Notes under the pieces: model-generated
The model's database searches: none
What the model was told of the DNA's origin: nothing
The model's input: only the letters and a program-made list of their open reading frames with translations
NCBI GenBank assembly: GCA_902778325.1
Contig: CACYWZ010000003.1
Coordinates: 62,001 to 126,000 of the forward strand
DNA length: 64,000 nucleotides
Direction of reading: 5' to 3'
Source: an uncultured Spirochaetaceae bacterium
GTDB taxonomy: Bacteria > Spirochaetota > Spirochaetia > Treponematales > Treponemataceae
Translations under genes and position numbers: made by a program
Part shown: one piece after another, positions 50,089 to 57,946 of the stretch
Layout: each line of letters opens with the position of its first letter
Numbering within the stretch: position 1 is the stretch's first letter

Positions 50089-53000
50089 ATGGCAGATATA
50101 CATGTTTTTCCAGATGCACCAGAAGGGACACCAAAATCAAACTTCGTGCATCTTCACGTTCATAGCGATTATTCGCTTCTTGACGGAGCGAGCAAACTAG
50201 ATACATTGATTGCACGGGCTAAAGAGCTAAATATGCCAGCTCTTGCCCTAACCGACCACGGAAATATGTTCGGCGTGTTGAACTTCGAGCATATTTGCCA
50301 CGCGAACGGCATAAATCCAATCGTAGGCGAAGAGTTCTATGTTGCCTATGGCTCACACCTCGAAAAAAACGACGTTCCATATTCCAAAAAAGGCGAATCG
50401 GGCGACAGACATGCCCATTATTTTCACTTGATTTTGCTTTGCGAAAACGAAACGGGCTATAAAAATCTCTCGTGGCTTTCCTCGATTGCCTACACAGAGG
50501 GCTTGTATTACGGAAAACCGCGCATTGACTTCGAGCTTTTGAAAAAATATCACGAGGGCTTGATTTGTTTGTCTGCCTGTATTCAAGGCGAATTGCCGCA
50601 GCTTTTGCTCGCAGGATTAGACGATGAAGCGGAGAAACTCGCTCTTTCTTACAAAGAACTCTTCGGTAAAGACCATTATTACATCGAGTTGCAAGACCAC
50701 GGACTTGAAGACCAAAAGAAAGTCGCCGTCAAGCTCATCGCCCTCGCGAAAAAGCTCGATATTCCTATGGTCGTAACCAATGACGTGCATTATTGCTACA
50801 AGGAAGACGCGGAAGCACAAGACGCGCTGCGTTGTATCGGCTTTAAGAAGCTCCTAGACGAGCCGCATCAGACTATGGGAGAGGGAAGAAGCGAATGGTA
50901 TTTAAAAGACGAAAGCGAAATGCGCGCTCTCTTCCCCGACTATCCAGAGATGATAGAAAACACCGTGAAAATCGCCAATATGTGCGACCTCACGATTCAC
51001 CAGTACAAAACACAGGAACTCAAGGCTTGTCTGCCGCGATTTGAGCTGCCAAAAGAGTTCCAGACCCACGGCGACGATTACACAAAAAATCAAGACGACT
51101 ATGTGCGCTATCTCGTCGAAGAGGGCTTGAAAAAACGCTACAAGGAAATCACGCCAGAGATTCGAGAGCGCGCAGAGTACGAACTCGGAATTATTTTCAA
51201 GATGGGCTTTTCAGGATACTTCCTTATCGTTTGGGAATTCATCAACTGGGCAAAAGAACACAAAAAGCCAATCGGTCCTGGGCGCGGTTCGGGAGCAGGT
51301 TCGCTCGTTGCATATGCAATGACCATTACCGACATCGACCCTTTCAAATACAAACTTATTTTCGAACGATTCTTAAATCCTGAACGCGTGTCTATGCCTG
51401 ACTTCGACGTTGATATGGACTTCGATTACCGCCAAGACATCATTCAGCACACTCGCGATTTGTACGGCGACGCGCAAGTCGGTCATATCGTTACTTTCGG
51501 TACTTTGAAACCAAAGCAAGCAATCGCCGACGTTGGTCGCGTTTTGGGAATTCCTCTCTCCGAAGTCAATATGCTCAAAGCCTGTATCCCCGACAGCCCC
51601 AAAGCAAAGCTCAAGGACGCTTTCGAGCCTCCGACAGAGAAGTTTCCAGACGGTGGCAAGCTAATTCCTTACAAAGACGACCCAAAATATGCGCGTCTTT
51701 TCAAGTTGGCAAAAAAACTCGAGAACGTCAACCGCAACACAGGTCTTCACGCGTCGGGAATGGTTATCGGCTTGACCGCTCTTCCAGATTGGGCTCCGAT
51801 TTTCAAAGACCCAAAGACGGGAGAAGTCGGCGTGCAGTACACAATGGACATCATCGAGCCGTGCGGACTTGTTAAGTTCGATTACTTGGGTTTGAAAACT
51901 CTTTCTCTCATTCGCTACACAGAAAACATCATCAACAAACACAGAAAGGCAGGCGAGCCAGAATTCAGCACAGAAAATGTTTCGGAAGAGGATTCTGCGA
52001 CTTTTGACCTTTTCTGCCGCGGCGACACCGTTGCAGTTTTCCAGTTTGAGTCCCCAGGAATGCAGAAGATTCTTCGACAGGCAAAACCGCGCCGCCTTGA
52101 AGAGCTTGTTGCTTTAAACGCGCTTTATCGCCCAGGTCCGATGGATTATATCCCGAATTACATCGACGGAAAGTGGAAACCAGAAACGGTTCACTATCCC
52201 GACCCTTGTCTTGAAGGCATTTTGAAAGAAACCTACGGCGTAATGGTTTATCAAGAGCAAGTTATGCAGGTTTCGCAAAAAATCGCGGGTTTCTCCCTCG
52301 GTGGAGCTGATATGCTGCGTCGTGCTATGGGAAAAAAGAAGCCTGAAGTCTTGATGGGCAAAAAAATCGAGTTTGAAGAGGGAGCTGTCAAGCAAGGCTT
52401 TACCAAAGAACACGCAGACGAGATTTTCGAGATTATGATTCCGTTCGCGGGCTACGGTTTCAACAAGTCGCACGCGGCGGCGTATTCCGTTGTTGCTTAT
52501 CGCACGGGCTGGCTCAAATGCCACTATCCTGCAGAATTTATGGCGGCAAACTTAACCAACGAAATCACTTCGACAGACGGACTTCCCGCCTACATCGCCG
52601 AAGCTCGCCGTATGGGTATCCCAGTTGACCCGCCAGACGTGAACCGCTCTGATTCAGATTTCGACGTAGTGGATGGACACATAATCTTCGGTTTCCGCGG
52701 CATTAACGGCATGGGTTCGGGCGCAGCGCAGGCTATCATCGACGAGCGCAACAAAAACGGGCCGTACAAGAGCTTCATTGATTTCTTGGAGCGAGTGGAT
52801 AATTCTGCAATCAACAAGAAAGCAATCGAAGGCTTAATCAAAACAGGCGCTTTTGACGCTCTCGGACAAAACCGCCCGACATTGCTCCAAAACCTTGAGA
52901 GCGCCCTCCGCTATATCCTTTCGGTGAAGGAAAGCAACAACTTCGGACAGGCAGACCTTTTTGAAGAATCGGGCGAGGCGGTCATCGAAGAGTTCAAGTT

Positions 53001-53721
53001 CGAAGAGGCTCAAGATTGGTCAACGATGGAAAAGCTGAACCTCGAAAAAGACTTTATCGGCTGCTATCTTTCAGGACACCCTCTCGACGATTGGCGCGAC
53101 GTTATCGAAAAACATTCCACTTGCTCGTCGCGGACGATAGACAGATGCGCAAAGCAGGCGAAAGCCGAAATCGACGCAAAGGCGGGAATGAAGACGAGAG
53201 GAGCAAAATCAAGCGACACCGTTTACACCGCAATCGGAATGATTAAGGACTTGAAGCCGTACACCACCAAAAAAGGCACGGATATGGCATGGGCAACATT
53301 GCAGGATTTCACGGGCGAGTTCGATGTGACGTTCTTTCCGGGAGTGTGGGAAAAGTGCAGAGGCAAAGTTCAAAATGAGCAAGTCGTAGCCCTTCGCGGA
53401 AAAGTTGACCCTCCGAACGAGCGCAATGATCACCCGTCATTCATCGTTGACGCCATCGCTGACATCGAGGAAGTGAAGATGGAAGCCGCAAGAGAGTTCC
53501 ATATCCGCGTTGAGAACAAAATCGAAAGCGCACGCGATATTGACCATCTTAAAGATATATTATTCGACGCTACAGGCTCTTGTTCCGTATATTTTCATAT
53601 AGACACTGAGAACGGCGAGTACATAGTTCAGGCAAACGATATGATGAAAGCGCCTCCGACAGAGGAGTTTTCTAACCGCATAAGAGATTTGCCTCTAGTT
53701 AGTGATGTTTGGATTTCTTAG
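50089..53721 (+). CDS. dnaE: DNA polymerase III alpha subunit
   Basis: A 1210-residue replicative polymerase of the DnaE1 type. The N-terminal PHP domain is FVHLHVHSDYSLLDGASK with ALALTDHGNMFG. The polymerase core has GPGRGSGAGSLVAYAMTITD and the catalytic PDFDVDMDFDYR, followed by VGHIVTFGTLKPKQA. The fingers region includes MVYQEQVMQVSQKIAGFSLG, and the tandem HhH and OB domains are at the end (VYTAIGMIKDLKPYTTKKGT). No intein is present. No SD lies before the ATG; a promoter ends 7 nt upstream, so translation is likely leaderless. Confidence 0.97.
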   Translation: MADIHVFPDAPEGTPKSNFVHLHVHSDYSLLDGASKLDTLIARAKELNMPALALTDHGNMFGVLNFEHICHANGINPIVGEEFYVAYGSHLEKNDVPYSKKGESGDRHAHYFHLILLCENETGYKNLSWLSSIAYTEGLYYGKPRIDFELLKKYHEGLICLSACIQGELPQLLLAGLDDEAEKLALSYKELFGKDHYYIELQDHGLEDQKKVAVKLIALAKKLDIPMVVTNDVHYCYKEDAEAQDALRCIGFKKLLDEPHQTMGEGRSEWYLKDESEMRALFPDYPEMIENTVKIANMCDLTIHQYKTQELKACLPRFELPKEFQTHGDDYTKNQDDYVRYLVEEGLKKRYKEITPEIRERAEYELGIIFKMGFSGYFLIVWEFINWAKEHKKPIGPGRGSGAGSLVAYAMTITDIDPFKYKLIFERFLNPERVSMPDFDVDMDFDYRQDIIQHTRDLYGDAQVGHIVTFGTLKPKQAIADVGRVLGIPLSEVNMLKACIPDSPKAKLKDAFEPPTEKFPDGGKLIPYKDDPKYARLFKLAKKLENVNRNTGLHASGMVIGLTALPDWAPIFKDPKTGEVGVQYTMDIIEPCGLVKFDYLGLKTLSLIRYTENIINKHRKAGEPEFSTENVSEEDSATFDLFCRGDTVAVFQFESPGMQKILRQAKPRRLEELVALNALYRPGPMDYIPNYIDGKWKPETVHYPDPCLEGILKETYGVMVYQEQVMQVSQKIAGFSLGGADMLRRAMGKKKPEVLMGKKIEFEEGAVKQGFTKEHADEIFEIMIPFAGYGFNKSHAAAYSVVAYRTGWLKCHYPAEFMAANLTNEITSTDGLPAYIAEARRMGIPVDPPDVNRSDSDFDVVDGHIIFGFRGINGMGSGAAQAIIDERNKNGPYKSFIDFLERVDNSAINKKAIEGLIKTGAFDALGQNRPTLLQNLESALRYILSVKESNNFGQADLFEESGEAVIEEFKFEEAQDWSTMEKLNLEKDFIGCYLSGHPLDDWRDVIEKHSTCSSRTIDRCAKQAKAEIDAKAGMKTRGAKSSDTVYTAIGMIKDLKPYTTKKGTDMAWATLQDFTGEFDVTFFPGVWEKCRGKVQNEQVVALRGKVDPPNERNDHPSFIVDAIADIEEVKMEAAREFHIRVENKIESARDIDHLKDILFDATGSCSVYFHIDTENGEYIVQANDMMKAPPTEEFSNRIRDLPLVSDVWIS

Positions 53722-53741
53722 AAGAATAAAGGAGAAATATT

Positions 53742-54350
53742 ATGTATACAATCAGTCTTTTGATTTCAGGAGCGCTGTCAATCTTCACGCTTCTTTGTTT
53801 CATCCGCATAATCCTCACATGGATTCCGGGCTCTGAATACACGCCTGTCGGACGCTTTTTCTGCTCGGTGTGCGACCCGTACCTGAACCTTTTCCGCCGC
53901 TTCTCTTTCTTGCGGATAGGCGCTTTTGATTTCTCGCCGACAGTCGCGCTCCTTGTGCTTGTCGGACTATCTTCCATCGTCTCAGGCATTTTCTCGATAG
54001 CACAAATAACGCTCTCTGGCATTCTTATCCTGATAATCTCGCTTGTCTGGTCGCTCCTTCGAAGCATTTTGCTCTTCATTGTTCTCATTATGGCTGTTCG
54101 CCTTATTGCGCTCTTGGTTTCCAGAGATTACTCGTCGAGTTTTTGGGACTTGCTTGACCGCACGATAACGCCGCTCATCTACAGAATCACAGGCGCATTC
54201 TCGAAGACGACACTGCCATTCAAAAGCGCCCTCATCATTTCGATTGTCGTTCTTTTGCTCTTGACCGCCGGCTGCGGCGCTATGACAAATATCATATCCC
54301 GTTCTGAAAATCTCCCCTATAGGGAAGGACACATCTCCCCTATGCGGTAG
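53742..54350 (+). CDS. YggT family membrane protein
   Basis: A 202-residue protein with about five hydrophobic segments and two YGGT-like units. The first is around residues 5-90 (FIRIILTWIPGSEYTPVGRF, FCSVCDPYLNLFRRF). The second is around 105-185 (SRDYSSSFWDLLDRTITPLI, followed by YRITGAFSKTTLPFKSALI). YggT proteins are linked to osmotic tolerance, division or photosystem-type assembly in different phyla; the role here is unknown. AAAGGAG is 8 nt before the ATG, 20 nt after dnaE. The last 15 residues (ENLPYREGHISPMR) are encoded by the first two units of a 23-bp palindromic array, so the C-terminus is repeat-derived. Confidence 0.8.
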   Translation: MYTISLLISGALSIFTLLCFIRIILTWIPGSEYTPVGRFFCSVCDPYLNLFRRFSFLRIGAFDFSPTVALLVLVGLSSIVSGIFSIAQITLSGILILIISLVWSLLRSILLFIVLIMAVRLIALLVSRDYSSSFWDLLDRTITPLIYRITGAFSKTTLPFKSALIISIVVLLLLTAGCGAMTNIISRSENLPYREGHISPMR

Positions 54351-54421
54351 AACACATCTCCCCTATAGGGGAGGACACCACGACCCTATAGGGGAGAACA
54401 CTACGACTCTATGGGGTCGTT
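54309..54421 (+). repeat. 23-bp palindromic array seeded in the end of the YggT gene
   Basis: Units ACATCTCCCCTATAGGGG plus AGGAC occupy 54309-54330 (22 bp), 54331-54353, 54354-54376, 54377-54399 and 54400-54421. CCCTATAGGG is a perfect palindrome, present in three units. The first two units are coding; the stop TAG is in unit two. The fifth unit has mutated into a terminator hairpin. Confidence 0.93.
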
Positions 54422-54428
54422 TTTTTTG
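54402..54428 (+). terminator. Terminator of dnaE-YggT made from the last array unit
   Basis: ACGACTC-tatg-GGGGTCGT followed by nine T. The upstream CCCTATAGGG palindromes may add further hairpins. Confidence 0.8.
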
Positions 54429-54447
54429 TACTTGAGAAAAACAGGAA

Positions 54448-54477
54448 TTGAAAACGCTACGTAAAAAATGCTATAGT
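54448..54477 (+). promoter_or_regulatory. Promoter of gpmI
   Basis: TTGAAA (54448-54453), an 18-nt spacer and TATAGT (54472-54477), 34 nt before the ATG. Confidence 0.75.
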
Positions 54478-54511
54478 AAAGGCGGAATTGCATTTTTATA
54501 GGAGTTTTACA

Positions 54512-56176
54512 ATGGCTGACACAATGCATGCTTTGGAAAAGAACCCGAATTGGAAGGGTCGTCGTGGTCCTGTAGTCCTCGTGATTATGGACGGCGTTGG
54601 ATATGGAAAGTACGAAGAGGGAGACGCTGTTAAGGCTTCAAAGATGAAGTATCTCGACTGGTTCACAGCGAACTGCCCGCACACAAAGCTCAAGGCTCAC
54701 GGAACAGCCGTAGGTTTGCCGAGCGATGACGATATGGGAAACAGCGAAGTCGGACACAACGCAATGGGCTGCGGTCGCGTATTCGCACAGGGCGCAAAGC
54801 TCGTCGGCGAGTCAATCGCTAACGGCTCAATGTTCGCGGCTGACACTTGGAAAAAGCTCATCAAGAACGTAAACGACAAATCAAGCACATTGCACTTCAT
54901 CGGCTTGGTTTCTGACGGAAATGTTCACTCACACATCGACCACCTCAAAGCGATGGTTACACAGGCACACAAAGACGGCGTGAAAAAGCTCCGCGTTCAT
55001 GCTCTTCTTGACGGTCGCGACGTTGACCCAACTTCTGCTTTGAACTACATCACACCTCTTGAAGAGTTCCTCGCTTCATTCTCTGGCGTTGACTACAGAA
55101 TAGCTTCTGGCGGCGGACGCATGTATCTTACAATGGATCGCTACAATGCGGACTGGAGCATGGTTGAGCGCGGCTGGAAGGCTCACGTTCTTGGCGAGGG
55201 AAGAATGTTCGAGAGCGCGACAAAGGCTATCGAGACATACCGCGCAGAAGTCCCTGGCATTCTTGACCAGGATATGCACGAGTTCGTTATCGCAAAAGAC
55301 GGCAAGGCAGTCGGCACAATCGAAGACGGCGACAGCGTGATTTACTTCAACTTCCGCGGCGACCGCGCTCTTGAGATGACTCGCGCATTTGAGACACCGA
55401 AGGGCGGCGATTTGCCATTCGACAGAAAGAGAGTACCAAGCGTTGAGTATGCTGGTATGATGGAGTACGACGGCGATGCGCACGTTCCAGCTCAGTACCT
55501 CGTGAACCCGCCTTCAATCGACAGAACAATGGGCGAGTATCTCACAAAGACAGGCGTGAAGCTCCTTGCTATCTCTGAGACACAGAAATACGGACACGTT
55601 ACATACTTCTTCAATGGAAACAAGCAGGGCAAGTTCGACGAGAAGCTCGAAGACTACATCGAAGTGCCTTCTGATGTTGTTCCGTTCGAGCAGCGCCCAT
55701 GGATGAAGTGCGCGGAGATTACCGACAAGGTTATCGAGGCTATTAAATCTGGCAAATACGACCACATTCGCCTCAACTTCCCGAACGGAGATATGGTTGG
55801 ACACACTGGAGTTTTCAACGCGGTTGTTTGCTCAATGGAGGGCATGGACTTGCAGCTCGGACGCCTCAAGGCAGCAATCGACGAGGCTGGCGGTATTTTG
55901 TGCTTGACAGCAGACCACGGCAACTCAGATGATATGTATGAGCACGCAAAAGACGGCTCTGTGAAGATGGACAAGTCTGGCGAGCCAAAGGCAAAGACAA
56001 GCCACAGCTTGAACCCAGTTCCTGGTATCATCTACGACCCAGAGTACAAGGGCGAGTACGACACAGAGAAGCTTAACGAAGGTCTTGGCATTTCTTCATG
56101 GCCTGCAACACTCATGACACTCATGGGCTATGTTCCGCCGACAGACTACGACAAGAGCATCATCAACTTGAAATAG
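54512..56176 (+). CDS. gpmI: 2,3-bisphosphoglycerate-independent phosphoglycerate mutase
   Basis: A 554-residue Mn-dependent glycolytic enzyme of the alkaline-phosphatase superfamily, interconverting 3- and 2-phosphoglycerate. Motifs: VVLVIMDGVGYG (metal Asp), DDDMGNSEVGHNAMGCGRV (nucleophile Ser in NSEVGH), VHSHIDHLKAM, LLDGRDVDP, NFPNGDMVGHTG and LTADHGNSDDMYE. ATG 54512 is chosen because AGGAG lies 7 nt upstream. Codon use is narrow, as for an abundant enzyme. It is monocistronic with a promoter and terminator. It is about 40 residues longer than the E. coli enzyme. Confidence 0.96.
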   Translation: MADTMHALEKNPNWKGRRGPVVLVIMDGVGYGKYEEGDAVKASKMKYLDWFTANCPHTKLKAHGTAVGLPSDDDMGNSEVGHNAMGCGRVFAQGAKLVGESIANGSMFAADTWKKLIKNVNDKSSTLHFIGLVSDGNVHSHIDHLKAMVTQAHKDGVKKLRVHALLDGRDVDPTSALNYITPLEEFLASFSGVDYRIASGGGRMYLTMDRYNADWSMVERGWKAHVLGEGRMFESATKAIETYRAEVPGILDQDMHEFVIAKDGKAVGTIEDGDSVIYFNFRGDRALEMTRAFETPKGGDLPFDRKRVPSVEYAGMMEYDGDAHVPAQYLVNPPSIDRTMGEYLTKTGVKLLAISETQKYGHVTYFFNGNKQGKFDEKLEDYIEVPSDVVPFEQRPWMKCAEITDKVIEAIKSGKYDHIRLNFPNGDMVGHTGVFNAVVCSMEGMDLQLGRLKAAIDEAGGILCLTADHGNSDDMYEHAKDGSVKMDKSGEPKAKTSHSLNPVPGIIYDPEYKGEYDTEKLNEGLGISSWPATLMTLMGYVPPTDYDKSIINLK

Positions 56177-56203
56177 TGGCTGTCTAATAAGTTCGTTGCA
56201 TAG

Positions 56204-56271
56204 TGTCATTCCGAACTCGTTTCGGAATCTACAATATGCAGCGTAGATGATGAAATAAGTTCAGCATGACA
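56204..56271. repeat. Palindromic element, TGTCATTCCGAAC family
   Basis: TGTCATTCCGAACTCGTTTC at the left and AAGTTCAGCATGACA at the right form an imperfect inverted repeat with an inner GATTCc/GGAATC pair, 28 nt after gpmI. Confidence 0.7.
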
Positions 56272-56276
56272 GCACA

Positions 56277-56318
56277 AAATCCCGCGAACCTTAAATACAA
56301 AGGCACGCGGGATTTTTT
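56277..56318 (+). terminator. Terminator of gpmI (copy A)
   Basis: AATCCCGCG and CGCGGGATT enclose an inner ACCTT/AAGG pair, followed by six T (five after the stem). A 49-bp block containing it (56270-56318) is repeated at 56573-56621. Confidence 0.85.
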
Positions 56319-56320
56319 CT

Positions 56321-56566
56321 TGCAAGAAGGCTAGTGACATTAAGAGCGATATACTTTCGGACAAAGTGCGCCATCTAAAAGAAAGCGAAAAGGGGGTTGG
56401 ATATATGTGCAGAATTATGCAAGACTTTGCAAAAGAAGAGCGAGCAGCAGAAAGAGCCGAACTCGCCAAGAAACTGCTCAAACAAAACAAAATGACACTG
56501 GAGGAAATCGCCGAGATAACAGAGATTCCTCTAGAAACCGTAAAGCAGCTTTCGGAAAACCTATAA
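56321..56566 (+). pseudogene. C-terminal remnant of an Rpn / PD-(D/E)XK transposase-like nuclease
   Basis: An open frame gives KKASDIKSDILSDKVRHLKE, then YMCRIMQDFAKEERAAERAE, then LKQNKMTLEEIAEITEIPLE and VKQLSENL. This ending, a short charged coil followed by a small helix-turn-helix-like tail (MTLEEIAEITEIPLETV), is the usual C-terminus of recombination-promoting nucleases of the Rpn/PD-(D/E)XK group. The nuclease domain is absent. A 66-residue peptide could start at GTG 56366, or a shorter one at ATG 56405, but no SD is convincing. The fragment is flanked by direct repeats of the gpmI terminator. Confidence 0.65.
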
Positions 56567-56577
56567 TTCCACCAGCA

Positions 56578-56623
56578 CAAAATCCCGCGAACCTTAAACA
56601 CAAAGGCACGCGAGATTTTTTTT
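56578..56623 (+). terminator. Duplicated terminator (copy B)
   Basis: AATCCCGCG and CGCGAGATT with an inner ACCTT/AAGG pair and eight T. It is nearly identical to copy A, 303 bp upstream. Confidence 0.8.
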
Positions 56624-56629
56624 GCGCAC

Positions 56630-56659
56630 TTGTCTTTTTCGCTCTTTTTCTGTTATACT
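56630..56659 (+). promoter_or_regulatory. Promoter of the 40-residue basic protein gene
   Basis: TTGTCT (56630-56635), an 18-nt spacer and TATACT (56654-56659), 28 nt before the ATG. Confidence 0.75.
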
Positions 56660-56687
56660 GCCCACATATTTTTTCAAGGAGAACTCT

Positions 56688-56810
56688 ATGAGACTTGCAC
56701 AGAGATTCAGACCACGCGTAAGCACAAAGCTCACAAGAGCTAACGGAAAGAAGCAGGCAAAAAGAATGGCTGCTAACCATGCTCTCGTTGCTTCATTGCT
56801 CAAGAAATAA
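56688..56810 (+). CDS. 40-residue highly basic protein
   Basis: I do not recognise this family. The protein opens MRLAQRFRPRVSTKLTRANG and ends ANHALVASLLKK, with twelve Arg/Lys in 40 residues and no acidic residue. AAGGAG lies 6 nt before the ATG, a good promoter is 28 nt upstream and a strong terminator 9 nt downstream, so it is an independent gene despite its size. The composition fits a nucleic-acid or ribosome-binding peptide. It recalls small ribosomal proteins in style but does not match bL34, bL36, bTHX or bS22 as I know them. Codons are the preferred ones of this genome. Confidence 0.72.
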   Translation: MRLAQRFRPRVSTKLTRANGKKQAKRMAANHALVASLLKK

Positions 56811-56818
56811 GCGTTTTT

Positions 56819-56856
56819 CAAAGTCCTGCGCCAACAATGCGCGGGCTTTTTTTTGC
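56819..56856 (+). terminator. Terminator after the 40-residue gene
   Basis: AAAGTCCTGCGC and GCGCGGGCTTT pair with two mismatches, followed by eight T. A second overlapping GCGGGC/GCCCGC hairpin follows. Confidence 0.85.
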
Positions 56857-56925
56857 CCGCACAAAAAAAGGCAAGAGGCTGGACACCACTTGCCAGAATA
56901 AAAACATTTTGATGCTTTCGACGTC

Positions 56926-57010
56926 CATTGTGAACATCTCACAACGAACATCGAACGATATTCACAACGGACAATGTGAAAGACTCACAAAGCCCATTGT
57001 GAAACAATCA
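56926..57010. repeat. 23-bp array, three and a half units
   Basis: Units CATTGTGAACATCTCACAAC plus GAA at 56926-56948, 56949-56971, 56972-56994 and a partial unit to 57010, abutting the stop of the DUF4469 gene. TTGTGAnnnnnTCACAA is palindromic. The 23-bp length matches the arrays at 44751 and 54309 although the sequences differ. Confidence 0.85.
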
Positions 57011-57745
57011 TTATTTTTTAGCAGTCAATTTGTAGTTGTATTTGAGTTCGCGAGGAGCTTTCAAAACAGCTCCACCCGTCGTGTACTTCGTCTTTATCAC
57101 GAGCGAAACAGCGCCCTCGGCAACATCGGAGGGAACTTTCACCATAATCTGAGAAGGCTTGTTGAGCGCAAGACGCTTGTCAGCGCGGCGGGAGACACCC
57201 TTTTCGTCAATGAAGAAAACACCTTGGCTTTCGTCCTTCTCGTCCTGAATCTTGATTTTGTCCCCCTCAATCAAGACCATCTCGCCAACCGTGAGCGTGT
57301 CCTTGTCGCCAGTCTCAACGTCCGTAACAGAACTGATTTTCGCTCCTCCTGCGTCCTTCTCGCCGAGGATTTTCACACCGACGTTTGAAAGCTCTGAGCG
57401 AAGGACAGTGCCTGCACACATATCAACCGTGCATTTGTGAACTGCAGGGTCAAACTGAGCGCTCGTGCTTTCAAAAACGCCTGTGATGCGAGGCTGCATC
57501 TGAACAAAGTCGTTCGAGTACGCATAGCCGCTGAGAACGCGCTTTGCGACCGTTCTCTCGTAGCGCTTGATAACGTCGCAGAGCGTCTCCTTTTTGAGTT
57601 CGATACCTTCTTCGATGATGTCGTTTGCGATGTCGTCATCTCGAACGCTACCCAGAATCTGAACATCGACCAACTGGTCGCGCTCGTTGTCCGGGGTAAA
57701 CATATTCGGGCGGTACATTCCCGTCCAGTTGTACTTAGAAGCCAT
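57011..57745 (-). CDS. HU-like domain plus DUF4469 protein
   Basis: A 244-residue protein of the HU-DNA-binding-like/DUF4469 family known from Bacteroidota and treponemes. The N-terminal 110 residues contain DDDIANDIIEEGIELKKETL and KRYERTVAKRVLSGY, an HU-like fold; whether it binds DNA is unproven. Residues 125-240 are an IgG-like DUF4469 domain (GDKIKIQDEKDESQGVFFID, LALNKPSQIMVKVPSD). No signal peptide. GGGAGGG serves as SD. A strong promoter lies upstream. It is convergent with the small basic protein gene and divergent from the TAXI transporter genes. Confidence 0.75.
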   Translation of the reverse strand: MASKYNWTGMYRPNMFTPDNERDQLVDVQILGSVRDDDIANDIIEEGIELKKETLCDVIKRYERTVAKRVLSGYAYSNDFVQMQPRITGVFESTSAQFDPAVHKCTVDMCAGTVLRSELSNVGVKILGEKDAGGAKISSVTDVETGDKDTLTVGEMVLIEGDKIKIQDEKDESQGVFFIDEKGVSRRADKRLALNKPSQIMVKVPSDVAEGAVSLVIKTKYTTGGAVLKAPRELKYNYKLTAKK

Positions 57746-57780
57746 TTGAACAGCCCTCCCAACTGATAAAATATACGAAT

Positions 57781-57809
57781 GGTATAAACCCTCGTATTTT
57801 GTTTGTCAA
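57781..57809 (-). promoter_or_regulatory. Promoter of the DUF4469 gene
   Basis: On the minus strand TTGACA, a 17-nt spacer and TATACC, 35 nt before the ATG. Confidence 0.7.
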
Positions 57810-57886
57810 TGTGTTTATATAGCATTTTTTTATCAATAGGGAGCGGAAAATCTATAGTGTTTTTTGTGGAAATCCCTTGCTTAGTG

Positions 57887-57916
57887 TTGCATAAATATAA
57901 CAAGAAAATGTATAAT
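57887..57916 (+). promoter_or_regulatory. Promoter of the TAXI-TRAP operon
   Basis: TTGCAT (57887-57892), an 18-nt spacer and a perfect TATAAT (57911-57916), 30 nt before the ATG. Confidence 0.75.
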
Positions 57917-57946
57917 TATTTATATTTTAGACAAAGGGGTTACAAC

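Noticed and set aside
56206..56601. 131-residue minus-strand frame across the gpmI downstream region
   Set aside because: It reads through both terminator copies and the nuclease stub in antisense; its internal repeat comes from the duplicated terminator.
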